A DNA stretch of 20,148 nucleotides from CAYSLC01 sp964431545 (GCA_964431545.1 CAYSLC010000094.1:1-20148), one strand, 5' to 3'; positions 12,809 through 20,028 are shown, numbered from the stretch's first letter. The notes: generated by a model not told the origin, from the letters alone. Translations and numbers: made by a program.

Positions 12809-15286
12809 ATGGAGCGATTTCGAAACATGAAACTGGGAACCCGGCTGGTGCTGGCCGTCTTCTGCATCCTGCTGATCTCCTTTGTGGTGGTGATGGCCCG
12901 TCAGTTCACCGGGCTCAAGGCGGCCCACCTCTCCGGCGCGGTGGACCGGTCCCGGGCCATCACCGCCTATTGTGAGGAGATCCGGCAATTCGTCAGCGAC
13001 CTGCGGGACCGGAACGCCTTCGACGAACCCCTGCTGCGGGCCGATTTCGACGAGAGCCTCGCCGGGAACGTCGCCTATCACCGGACGAGCCTTTACATGA
13101 CCATCCCCGTGGTGGCCGCCTGGACGGCGGCCCGGAGCAAGGCCGAGGAGCTGGGATACAGGTTCCGGGTTCCCCGGAATCAGCCCCGGAACCCGTTGAA
13201 CGAGCCCCGGCCCGGCCTGGAACGGGCGGTGGTCGATTACATGGAGGGCAAGGGGGATCTCGCCGGCATCGAGGCGGCCGGGGGCCGGATCGTCTTCCCG
13301 GAGGAGCCGGAACGGGCCGCCGAAATGGGGGAGATCGGCGTCGTCCATACGGGGATGGAACGTGCCAACGACGCCGAAGGGGGCGGGATCCGCCCGGTGG
13401 ACGCGGTCCGGTTCTTCCGGGCCATCCGCCTCACGGAGGACTGCCTCTCCTGCCACGGAACCCCCAAACGGGAACGCGACCCCTTCGGCTTCGCCAAGGA
13501 GGGGTGGAAGGCGGGGGAGATCCACGGGACCTTCGAGATCATCAGCCCCCTCGGCCGGATGCGCCGGGAACTCGCCGGTTCCCTGCGAAGGGACATCCTG
13601 ACGGGGCTCCTTGCATTGGGGACGGCCGCGCTTCTCATCACGATCCTGCTCAGATTTCTCTATGTCCGGCCCATCCGACGGGTGGAGGGGTTCGCCCGGC
13701 GGGTCGGGGAGGGGGATTTCACCGGAAGCGTGGACGTCGCCGGAAAGGGGGAGATCTCCGTGATGGCCGGCCACCTGAACGACGCGATCGGGGGCATCGT
13801 CCGGATCCTCAAGCGCCTCTCCGACACCTCCGGCACCCTCCATTACGCCTCGGAGGAACTCGCCGGGATCTCCGACCGGATGGCGGAGGCATCCGAGGGG
13901 TTGCGGGACCGATCCGAGGCGGTGGCGTCCACGGCGGAGGAGATCTCGGCGGGGACAGACTCCGTGGCCGCGTCGGCGGAGGAGGCCGGGGCCGGGGTCG
14001 TCCAGATTGCGGCGATGGCGGAAGAGATGTCCTCCCAGGTGAAAAACGTCGCCGATTTTGCGGAAAAGACCTCCGAAAAAGTCCGATCCCTGGCGGAGAC
14101 CGGCGGGGAGATGGCCGGGTCGGCCCAGACCGTGGCCGCGGCCCTGGAGGAGATGACCGCCTCCCTGAACGAGGTGGCCGGAAACACGGCCGCCGCCGAC
14201 AGGATCTCCCAGGACGCCTTCCGGATGGCCCAGGATGTCCGGTCCGGGATGTCCGCCCTGTCGGGGGCCTCCAGGGAGATCGGAAAATTCGTGGAGATCA
14301 TCAAAAAGATCTCGGATCAGACCAATCTCCTGGCCCTCAACGCCGCCATCGAGGCGGCCGGGGCCGGGGAGGCGGGCAAGGGGTTCGCCGTGGTTGCCGG
14401 GGAGGTGAAGGATCTGGCCGGCCGGGCCGCCGAGGCCACCCAGGAGATCACCGGCAAGGTGGAGACCATCCGCTCCCGCATCGGCGGCTCCGTGGACGCC
14501 GTGGCGGAGATCGGCGCCATCATCGAGAAGGTCGCCGACATCAACCGCTCCATCGCGGTCTCCGTGGAGGAGCAGTCTGCAACCGCCGCGGACATCACCC
14601 GGAATGTGGCCCGGAACGCGGACCTGGCCAGGGAGGTCTCCCAGGTCTCCACGGACTCCAGCCGGCTCATGGACGACGTGGCCAAGGCGACCGGAGAGAT
14701 CTCCGCCTCCGCCGGGGAGGTCTCCAAGAGCGTCGCCGAAATCTCCACCTCGGTGACCGACATCGCCCGGATCACCGCCGAGGCGGCGGCCGGGGTCACG
14801 GAGATCGCCGGCGCCGTCGGGGAGGTCCGGACCTCCTCCGGGTGGATCGCCGCCGGGGCCGCCATCACCCGGCGGGCCTCCCACGACGTGTCGGAGATCT
14901 CCCGGAACCTCGCCGGGATCGTCTCTTCGTTTCAAATGGGGGAGGAGAAGTTCGACATCGGAAGGGTCAAATCGGCCCATCTGGTCTGGCGATCCCGCCT
15001 GGAGGGGCTGCTGCGGGGGGCCGAATCCCTCGCCATGGAGGAGGTCGTCTCGGACCACGACTGCGAGTTCGGCAAGTGGCTCTACGGGCCCGAGGGGCTG
15101 CGGCACAGGGAAAATCCCCACTACCCGGAGATCGAAAAGGAGCACAAGAAGATCCACGACCTGGCCCGGGAGGTGGTGCGGCTCCAGCAGGAGGGGCGGG
15201 TGGAAGAGGCCGAAGAGCGCATGGAGCGGTTCGAATCGGCCCGGGCCGCCATGTTCAGGGAGCTGGAGGCGTTCTACATTGAATAA
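12809..15286 (+). CDS. Methyl-accepting chemotaxis protein with heme (DUF3365) sensor and CZB domain
   Basis: An 825-residue chemoreceptor. A membrane helix at about 11-30 is followed by a periplasmic DUF3365/Tll0287-like domain (about 35-255) with a c-type heme motif C212-L-S-C215-H216, then a second helix (263-283) and HAMP (284-337). A long cytoplasmic coiled coil carries the signalling tip at about 493-530 (ISDQTNLLALNAAIEAAGAG, then EAGKGFAVVA). The usual EAARAGE arginine is Gly here, as in a common deltaproteobacterial subtype. The C-terminal 718-820 region is a CZB zinc-binding domain with candidate ligands H724, C752 (DCEFGKW), H779 and H783. It probably reports redox state or a heme ligand to CheA through CheW, with CZB tuning the signal. 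The ATG has AGAAGGGA upstream. No che or flagellar gene is nearby. Confidence 0.92.
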   Translation: MERFRNMKLGTRLVLAVFCILLISFVVVMARQFTGLKAAHLSGAVDRSRAITAYCEEIRQFVSDLRDRNAFDEPLLRADFDESLAGNVAYHRTSLYMTIPVVAAWTAARSKAEELGYRFRVPRNQPRNPLNEPRPGLERAVVDYMEGKGDLAGIEAAGGRIVFPEEPERAAEMGEIGVVHTGMERANDAEGGGIRPVDAVRFFRAIRLTEDCLSCHGTPKRERDPFGFAKEGWKAGEIHGTFEIISPLGRMRRELAGSLRRDILTGLLALGTAALLITILLRFLYVRPIRRVEGFARRVGEGDFTGSVDVAGKGEISVMAGHLNDAIGGIVRILKRLSDTSGTLHYASEELAGISDRMAEASEGLRDRSEAVASTAEEISAGTDSVAASAEEAGAGVVQIAAMAEEMSSQVKNVADFAEKTSEKVRSLAETGGEMAGSAQTVAAALEEMTASLNEVAGNTAAADRISQDAFRMAQDVRSGMSALSGASREIGKFVEIIKKISDQTNLLALNAAIEAAGAGEAGKGFAVVAGEVKDLAGRAAEATQEITGKVETIRSRIGGSVDAVAEIGAIIEKVADINRSIAVSVEEQSATAADITRNVARNADLAREVSQVSTDSSRLMDDVAKATGEISASAGEVSKSVAEISTSVTDIARITAEAAAGVTEIAGAVGEVRTSSGWIAAGAAITRRASHDVSEISRNLAGIVSSFQMGEEKFDIGRVKSAHLVWRSRLEGLLRGAESLAMEEVVSDHDCEFGKWLYGPEGLRHRENPHYPEIEKEHKKIHDLAREVVRLQQEGRVEEAEERMERFESARAAMFRELEAFYIE

Positions 15287-15302
15287 GGCCGGGGGGCGCC
15301 GC

Positions 15303-15521
15303 CTATCCTTCCGCGAGGGGAACGACCCCCTCGGGGTCCACGGCCCACCGCTTCACCACCCGCCGTGATTCTTCGGAATAGAGGTGGGCCCCGGTCCTGT
15401 GCGGCGGCTGCATCGCCCTGGAAACGGCCGCGAGGATCGCCTCGGCCTGGGCCACGCTGTTGACGGCTTCAATGGGATCGGGGCCGTCGCCGGGTTCCCA
15501 GTCGTAGAATTCAAGATTCAT
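15303..15521 (-). CDS. Hypothetical protein, 72 residues
   Basis: A short acidic ORF starting MNLEFYDWEPGDGPDPIEAV. A predicted helix (about 18-37, Ala-rich) is followed by a basic patch (SEESRRVVKRW, 49-59). Its ATG overlaps the end of the preceding helical-protein frame by 11 bases and GGGAAAAAGA lies just upstream, so it is the last gene of the toxin-antitoxin/NTP transferase operon. It converges with the chemoreceptor with only 16 bases between stops. I do not recognise the family. Codon use matches the neighbours. Confidence 0.6.
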   Translation of the reverse strand: MNLEFYDWEPGDGPDPIEAVNSVAQAEAILAAVSRAMQPPHRTGAHLYSEESRRVVKRWAVDPEGVVPLAEG

Positions 15522-15873
15522 CGTCTTTTTCCCGATTGTTCCGCTGTTCCGTTATGGTCGACCATCCCCCGGCGTCGATCCGCTCCCGGATCGCGCCGGC
15601 CGTCTCCTCCACGATCTCCACGCCCCCGGTCCGGGCTTCCAGGGTCTCCAGGAGGTAGGCGATCCATTCCGCCATCTCCCGCCGGTCTTCCAGCCGCAGA
15701 AGCATGTTGGCCGCATCGTCCATGGCCACCGCCATGTCGGAGGCGCTGGGGCGCCCCGTCATCTCGACGCTCTTGCTCGCCAGCTCCATCTCGTCGGACT
15801 CGGCGATCAGCCGGCCGATCTCCTCCGCCATATCCTCATAAACGTCTTCCGACTTTTTCTCCTCGTTTTCCAT
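15511..15873 (-). CDS. Helical acidic protein, 120 residues (internal start alternative)
   Basis: An alternative reading of the 3' end of the NTP transferase frame: an ATG at 15873 with GGAGG nine bases upstream would give a separate 120-residue protein starting MENEEKKSEDVYEDMAEEIG. It is almost wholly alpha-helical and acidic, with helices at about 8-22, 45-60 and 63-80; the last two resemble a short coiled coil. There are no cysteines, membrane segments or known motifs. No function is recognised. The strong ribosome binding site and the abrupt change in character of the sequence suggest this was an independent gene, whose 5' side is now joined in frame to the NTP transferase. Confidence 0.55.
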   Translation of the reverse strand: MENEEKKSEDVYEDMAEEIGRLIAESDEMELASKSVEMTGRPSASDMAVAMDDAANMLLRLEDRREMAEWIAYLLETLEARTGGVEIVEETAGAIRERIDAGGWSTITEQRNNREKDDES

Positions 15874-16716
15874 CGGTCCCGCGCCTCCGTAATCCGGCGA
15901 TAACCCGCTCGATCCAGGCATAAAGGACCGGCCGATTCTCCGGTGTTGGGATTCTTCCGGGCAGCTCTCCCGGTTCCCATGGAGATACCCCAACTCTCTT
16001 TTTTCGTCAATGGAACTGTGATCAGCCATGCTTGGTGAGGTCTCCAGGATCGCCTCGCACTCCTCGGGCGCGGGCAGATGGTAGGTCCGCCACCGCTCCA
16101 AAAGCTCCCGGTGATCTTCGGGCGTATCCAGGTCGAAGAGGATGTTTCGATCCCAGACATCCACGGAGAAGGAGGGGGTATCGCTGGAATCGAAGAGCCC
16201 GCGCAGGCCGCCGGGGCCGTCCCACCGGGCGATCTCTTCGATCATGGCGGCCGGCAGCAAGGGGGGGTGGCCCCGTTCCCCCCGGAAGCAGGGGTGGAGC
16301 ACCGCGCCCCCCGCGCTCGGATGCTCTTCGTGGGCCGCCATGAGCCGCCGGAGGGTGTCGGGCCGCACCAGGGGGATGTCGACGGGCATGACGAAGAATC
16401 CGGTCCGATCCGGGGACACGTGACGGGTCCCGGCGGCCACCGAGGTGAACATCCCCCGGCGGAAGTCGGGATTTTCCACCGCATGGACCCCCAACCGATC
16501 CAGCACCGGCGAGACCTCCTCCCGCCGGTGGCCGACCACGCAGTGGATCTCGGAGATGCCGCAGCCATGGAAGATCGAGACCACGTGTTCGATCAGGGGG
16601 CGGCCCCCCAGATCGAGGAGCGGCTTGAACCGCCCCAGGCGGGAGGAGAACCCGGCGGCCAGGAGGATGGCGGCGAAGGGAACCGCTTTGGTCCGTTCGG
16701 GACCTCCCCTGTTCAC
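15511..16716 (-). CDS. MocA/MobA-like NTP transferase, in-frame with a C-terminal helical protein
   Basis: The frame runs 401 residues. Residues 12-210 form a nucleotidyltransferase of the molybdenum-cofactor cytidylyltransferase type: LAAGFSSRLGRFKPL (19-33) binds the NTP, VDIPL (112-116) holds the metal-binding Asp, and FDLDTPED (194-201) is the third motif. This domain links NTP to a cofactor or sugar phosphate; the substrate is uncertain. In relatives (as I recall them) an HD phosphohydrolase domain follows and opens with the same LPAPEECEAIL (214-224), but here that domain is gone: after residue 226 the sequence is unrelated, and without a stop it joins the 120-residue helical protein from residue 282. 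The GTG start is set by a GTGA overlap with the toxin gene and by GGAGGAG eight bases upstream. It may be cotranslated with the toxin. Fusion, or two proteins from one frame, are both possible. Confidence 0.78.
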   Translation of the reverse strand: MNRGGPERTKAVPFAAILLAAGFSSRLGRFKPLLDLGGRPLIEHVVSIFHGCGISEIHCVVGHRREEVSPVLDRLGVHAVENPDFRRGMFTSVAAGTRHVSPDRTGFFVMPVDIPLVRPDTLRRLMAAHEEHPSAGGAVLHPCFRGERGHPPLLPAAMIEEIARWDGPGGLRGLFDSSDTPSFSVDVWDRNILFDLDTPEDHRELLERWRTYHLPAPEECEAILETSPSMADHSSIDEKRELGYLHGNRESCPEESQHRRIGRSFMPGSSGLSPDYGGAGPMENEEKKSEDVYEDMAEEIGRLIAESDEMELASKSVEMTGRPSASDMAVAMDDAANMLLRLEDRREMAEWIAYLLETLEARTGGVEIVEETAGAIRERIDAGGWSTITEQRNNREKDDES

Positions 16717-17126
16717 CGTCCGGCTCCTCCACCCGTGATCGTCTCCCAGAATCCCCTGGGGGACAGGATCCGCATCGATCCGATCCGGGCCAGTTCCAGC
16801 AGTTCCTTGTCGCCGGTCACGAAGCATTCGGCCCCGGCATTTACGGCCGTGGAGAGGATGGGGATGTCGTCCGGGTCGTCGATTTCGATATTGACGGGAC
16901 GGGTCTCCCCGGAGAAGACGGCGTCCTGGCGGAGAACCGCCATGAACTCGGAAATGATCTCCTCCGGCACGCCGATCTTTGTCCGCAGGATCCGCTCCAG
17001 CTCCCGGAGCAAGGGATCTGAAATGACAAGCTGGTGGGAGACCAGGACCTCGCGGACCACGTCGGCGCACATGCCCCGGGTGGCGACGGAGCCGACCAGG
17101 ACGTTGGTGTCGAGAAAGACCCTCAC
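16713..17126 (-). CDS. PIN-domain toxin (putative toxin-antitoxin system, PIN family)
   Basis: A 137-residue PIN-domain protein, the likely RNase toxin of a type II toxin-antitoxin pair. The fold is complete: FLDTN with Asp6 at the start, E42 in RELERIL, D86/D87 in the DPDDIPIL segment and D106 in VTGDKELL. It looks like the 'putative toxin component, PIN family' (TIGR00305) rather than classical VapC. Its GTG start overlaps the antitoxin stop as GTGA, and its own stop lies within the GTG start of the next gene, so all three are probably translated together. The RNA target is unknown. The active-site acids appear intact, so the toxin should be functional. Confidence 0.88.
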   Translation of the reverse strand: MRVFLDTNVLVGSVATRGMCADVVREVLVSHQLVISDPLLRELERILRTKIGVPEEIISEFMAVLRQDAVFSGETRPVNIEIDDPDDIPILSTAVNAGAECFVTGDKELLELARIGSMRILSPRGFWETITGGGAGR

Positions 17127-17344
17127 GAAAACCGGGAGAAAATGTCCTCGTCCGTCAGAAACCCCCGGGCCTCGGCAAACGGCATCACCTTTTCCCGGAT
17201 CTCCTCGAACTGCTCCAGGCGGAGCTGCCGTCTGAGGGCCTCCCGTGCAATGGCGCTCCGGTTCTTCCCCGATCGCCGGCTCGCCTTTGCGAGCAGACCG
17301 GCGAGTTCGTCGTCCAATCGAATGGTGAGGCTCGATGTCTTCAT
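17123..17344 (-). CDS. Ribbon-helix-helix (CopG-type) antitoxin
   Basis: A 73-residue protein with a ribbon-helix-helix DNA-binding N-terminus (SSLTIRLDDELAGLL, residues 3-17, then the NRSAIAREALRRQL helix, 27-40) and a C-terminal tail (MPFAEARGFLTDEDIF) of the kind that occupies the active site of a PIN toxin. It would neutralise the toxin and repress its own promoter. Upstream in-frame ATGs exist at 17353 and 17380, but the first overlaps the -10 box of the promoter described below and the second the -35 box. I therefore chose the ATG at 17344, which has no ribosome binding site and appears to be leaderless. Confidence 0.85.
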   Translation of the reverse strand: MKTSSLTIRLDDELAGLLAKASRRSGKNRSAIAREALRRQLRLEQFEEIREKVMPFAEARGFLTDEDIFSRFS

Positions 17345-17380
17345 GTCCGACATTGTAGGACATGCCGGCGGGACGGTCAA
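17342..17380 (-). promoter_or_regulatory. Promoter and operator of the toxin-antitoxin operon
   Basis: On the minus strand TTGACC (17375-17380), 17-base spacer, TACAAT (17352-17357), five of six consensus bases in each box. The predicted transcription start is 17344-17345, that is, at the A of the antitoxin ATG, so the mRNA has essentially no leader. A perfect inverted repeat, CATGTCC at 17358-17364 and GGACATG at 17342-17348 (minus-strand sense), flanks and covers the -10 box and reaches the start codon. Such a site is ideally placed for autorepression by the RHH antitoxin or toxin-antitoxin complex. The binding is inferred. Confidence 0.7.
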
Positions 17381-17490
17381 GTTGCGATCCGCCCGATTGC
17401 GATCTCACCGGTCCATCCGAAGGCCAGGACGAGGCTCATCCCCGTTCCGCTTCCTCTCTTTCGAACCATGGGACATGGCCCTTCACCACG

Positions 17491-18723
17491 CTAGAGGCTC
17501 TCGGCCAGCGCCAGCATGTTCTTGTTGACCGCCACCTGGTAGGTGGGGTGGGTGAGGTCCGGCCGACCCTCGTCGAAGGGGATGTAGACCAGCATGTAGC
17601 GTCGGCCCCGGATCTCGATGCCGGGCAGAACACGGGTCAGGTTCCGCCGGGGTTTGAAGAATCCCGCGAGAACGGTCTTGAGGCTCTCCACCGCCTCGGA
17701 CACCGGCAGGGTGACGGAATAGATCCGTCCCTTGGGGGCCTGGGGAACCTCCCTTTCCAGCGGCTGGTTCATGGTCAGGGTCGTGCCGATGCGGAGGAAG
17801 GCGCCGGGCGGAAGTTTGAAGGCGGGGGTCCAGAAGAAGAAATCGGTCTCCTCCCACTCCGGCCGGGGCACCTTGGGCAGGTTGGCCACCCGGATCAGGT
17901 CGGCGTAGGTGGCGAGGTCGATCCCCGACACCTCGGCCCGGATCCGCCAGAAGGGCAGGTAGGCGAGGTCCCCCTTCCGCCCCGGAAAGTGGACGAAGGG
18001 CATCTTCTCCAGGGCGGTCCGGCCGGCGGCCCACCCTTTGCCGCAGTTTCGGCAGACGAGCACCAGGGAGGCCCGGTCCCCCTGGAGGTCCCACCCGCAG
18101 TGGGGGCAGAGGGCGGCCACGAAGCGGATCACCGATTCCGGGGTGTCGTATTCCAGGGATTCGATGGCGTCGGGCGCCGTCTTGTCCCAGGCCACCGGGC
18201 GGTTGACGATGGCGTCGTGGAGCCGGTCCTCATGGTGGTAGTAGGGAGAGTAGATGAGGCTCAACGCCTCCCCCACCAGGGCCTGGTGGATCACCTTTCG
18301 CCTGCTGTGGCCGGCGAACCGCTCCTCGAAGAGGTCTTTCACCTGGCCGAGGGAGAACTCGGGCCGGATGAACCGGCCCTTCATCTTTCCGGAGAGGAAG
18401 CGGAGCTTCTGGGACTGGCTCCGCAACCCCACCGAGACGGGGAACATGGGAACGTCCGCGGCCCGAAGGCTGGCGTCCACCACCCGATGCTCGGTCTCCT
18501 CGCCGAAACAGGTGAAGACGGACCCCCGGCACCGCCAGTAAGGAAAGTAGAGAAGCTGCGCACCGTCCGGCGCGTTGTGGGGCAGGACGTACTGGAAGAA
18601 CCCCTTGCCGAGGAGATAGGAGTTGACCCGGCAGAAGGGGCAGGCGAAGAGCCGGTCGGTCTCCTCCAGGGTGGCCGGGGCGCCGCACTGGGGGCACTTG
18701 TGTTCGATCTGGTAGACGGTCAT
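17491..18723 (-). CDS. Double zinc-ribbon protein of unknown function
   Basis: A 410-residue soluble protein. It has two CxxC...CxxC zinc ribbons: C10/C13 with C28/C31, and C206/C209 with C224/C227. Each is followed about 30 residues later by a matching hydrophobic motif, LLYFPYWRCRG (58-68) and LAYLPFWRIRA (253-263). The protein therefore looks like an internal duplication of a [zinc ribbon - Y-x-P-(Y/F)-W-R] unit; a third, degenerate copy may be YMLVYIPFDEG near the C-terminus (about 375). There is no membrane helix or catalytic signature. It may bind nucleic acid or act as a scaffold, but this is not shown. The start follows GAGCGAGG. It lies 86 bases after the SDR gene on the same strand and could share its transcript. 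Confidence 0.8.
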   Translation of the reverse strand: MTVYQIEHKCPQCGAPATLEETDRLFACPFCRVNSYLLGKGFFQYVLPHNAPDGAQLLYFPYWRCRGSVFTCFGEETEHRVVDASLRAADVPMFPVSVGLRSQSQKLRFLSGKMKGRFIRPEFSLGQVKDLFEERFAGHSRRKVIHQALVGEALSLIYSPYYHHEDRLHDAIVNRPVAWDKTAPDAIESLEYDTPESVIRFVAALCPHCGWDLQGDRASLVLVCRNCGKGWAAGRTALEKMPFVHFPGRKGDLAYLPFWRIRAEVSGIDLATYADLIRVANLPKVPRPEWEETDFFFWTPAFKLPPGAFLRIGTTLTMNQPLEREVPQAPKGRIYSVTLPVSEAVESLKTVLAGFFKPRRNLTRVLPGIEIRGRRYMLVYIPFDEGRPDLTHPTYQVAVNKNMLALAESL

Positions 18724-18809
18724 GGAACCTCGCTCCCCCGCATTCGGCCGACGTCCCCGAAGATGGTCCGTCTTTCATGGAGCGGTCGACCGGATCGGAT
18801 CGATTCGGT

Positions 18810-19556
18810 TTACGCCATCCCCCCGTTGGCCCGGAGGACCTGGCCGTTGACCCAGCCGCCCCGGGGGCCGGCCAGGAAGGCGACCACGTCGGCGATGTCC
18901 TCGGGCCGTCCCAGCCGCTTGAGGGGGGCCATCTCGGCCATGCGCTGTTTGGTCTCCTCGGTCTTGCCCTGGTTGAAGAGGTCGGTCTCCACCGGCCCCG
19001 GGGCCACGGCATTGACCGTGATGTCCCGCCCGGCGAGTTCCTTGGCGAGGATCCGGGTAAAGAGTTCCACCGCCGCCTTGGTGCCGGCGTAGACGGCGTA
19101 TCCGGGCAGGGCCATGGGGATCACCGTGGTGGAGAGGGTGATGATCCGGCCGCCGTCGGTGATCCGCCGGGCCGCCTCCCGGAGGACCATGAAGGTGCCC
19201 CGGGCGTTGACGGCAAAGAGGCTGTCGAACTGCTCGTCGGTGGTCTCGGCGATGGACGGGCTGTCGGACAGGGCGAGACCGGCGTTGCTCACCACGATGT
19301 CGATCCGGCCGAACCGGCCCACTGTCTCGGTGAAGATCCTTTGAACGTCGGCGGAGAGGCCCACGTCCCCCTGGACCAGGGCCGCCCGGCCGCCGTTCTT
19401 CTCGATGGTGTCCACCGCCGATCGGCCCTCCTCCACATTGTTCCGGTAGTTGACCACCACCGAAGCGCCTTCCCCGGCCAGCCGGAGGGCGACGGCCCGA
19501 CCGATGCCTCGGGAGGCGCCGGTGACGATGGCGACTTTATCCTTGAGCGGGGGCAT
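18810..19556 (-). CDS. Short-chain dehydrogenase/reductase (FabG-like)
   Basis: A 248-residue classical SDR with the TGASRGIG cofactor loop (12-19), D64, NAG (91-93), N117 and catalytic Y156-x3-K160. The position 13 residues before the Tyr, usually Ser, is Thr143 with Ser142 beside it; this 'LSTTV' form is common in one SDR subgroup and should still work. Arg38 after the second strand (NYRNN) favours NADPH. Overall it resembles 3-oxoacyl-ACP reductases, but many relatives act on other ketones or alcohols and no fatty acid gene is adjacent, so the substrate is open. The ATG has AAAGGAG seven bases upstream. Confidence 0.9.
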   Translation of the reverse strand: MPPLKDKVAIVTGASRGIGRAVALRLAGEGASVVVNYRNNVEEGRSAVDTIEKNGGRAALVQGDVGLSADVQRIFTETVGRFGRIDIVVSNAGLALSDSPSIAETTDEQFDSLFAVNARGTFMVLREAARRITDGGRIITLSTTVIPMALPGYAVYAGTKAAVELFTRILAKELAGRDITVNAVAPGPVETDLFNQGKTEETKQRMAEMAPLKRLGRPEDIADVVAFLAGPRGGWVNGQVLRANGGMA

Positions 19557-19672
19557 GGGGACTCCTTTCCGATCCTTTTCGAGATCTCCGTCGTAAAATA
19601 GGGTTCAGGCCGCACTGGAAAGGTGTTTGCTATTACGTCGACCTTGCCGATTCCGTGGTGTTCATACCAATG

Positions 19673-19701
19673 ATATTCATACAAATCCCCATCAATGTCA
19701 A
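19673..19701 (-). promoter_or_regulatory. Weak promoter candidate upstream of the SDR gene
   Basis: A perfect TTGACA (19696-19701) on the minus strand is followed after 17 bases by GAATAT (19673-19678), only three of six matches. It would give a leader of about 110 bases before the ATG at 19556. The -35 box is good and the -10 box is poor. Confidence 0.3.
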
Positions 19702-19833
19702 ACGCCGGCGTGCCGGTCGGGCAGCCGTTGGGGAGTCACAAGAATGAAAACTACCCGCGACCCGGCTTCATCGTGACGTCAAAATTTTATCATAAACAAA
19801 ACGGCGGGGATCTTATTTTGTTGTAACTCCCGA

Positions 19834-19965
19834 ACACCAAGGAGTGCGAAAATTTCGTTTTTCGCACAAAAAAGGGAAAATAGCCCATTCGGGTGCGAAA
19901 AATATAATTTTCGCACTCCAATACGCCGAAATTTGATGGAAGTCGAGATCGACCATGTTCAAACG
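19834..19965. repeat. Structured interspersed repeat, copy B
   Basis: The inverted second copy (132 bases) of the element at 1649-1784. Read on the minus strand it has the same CGTTTGAACATGG lead, GGCGTAT, and both GTGCGAAAA / TTTTCGCAC hairpins with identical loops (TTATAT and ACGAAA). The segment between the hairpins is less conserved, and four bases (GGCG or similar) present in copy A are missing before the first hairpin. The stems are unchanged, and the alternative long-hairpin pairing is kept (13 bp outer, 10 bp inner). This pattern of conserved arms and variable middle argues that the structure is maintained. It sits 63 bases downstream of the stop of the partial right-edge gene. Confidence 0.85.
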
Positions 19966-20028
19966 GTCCCCCCATACCGCTTTTGTCAGTCCGGACCTGA
20001 TGGGGTGACCTCCAAATCGGTTCCGACG

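Larger units (their letters stand above)
19557..20028. other. Gene-less stretch between SDR and the right-edge gene
   Basis: A 472-base stretch without an intact gene. It contains the upstream region of the SDR gene, a lower-GC segment around 19600-19700 with a weak promoter candidate, and repeat copy B (19834-19965). On the minus strand a frame reads FDIDGDLYEYHWYEHHGIGK upstream of the SDR, but it has no ribosome binding site and runs into the SDR in another frame, so I do not call it a gene. Confidence 0.55.

Noticed and set aside
14280..14400. Gly in place of Arg in the chemoreceptor tip (EAAGAGEAG) as a damaged signalling motif
   Set aside because: The AxAGEAGKGFAVVA form is a recognised variant in many deltaproteobacterial chemoreceptors; the rest of the tip is intact.
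11285..15157. A 1290-residue minus-strand open frame across the chemoreceptor gene
   Set aside because: It is the antisense shadow of a GC-rich coding region; the plus-strand product has clear domains while this one is repetitive Gly/Asp/His.
15795..15960. A different minus-strand frame reading RPVLYAWIERVIAGLRRR near the NTP transferase tail
   Set aside because: It has no start codon or ribosome binding site and a stop just upstream; it might be a frameshifted leftover but cannot be supported.
19289..19720. Minus-strand frames upstream of and overlapping the SDR start, including FDIDGDLYEYHWYEHHGIGK
   Set aside because: They have no ribosome binding site and run through the SDR gene in the wrong frame. 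The short segment looks protein-like but is too little to call a remnant.
1649..19965. The two repeats as ends of a single composite transposon or integrated island
   Set aside because: No transposase or integrase lies between them, the genes within look like ordinary chromosomal ones, and no target duplication is visible.
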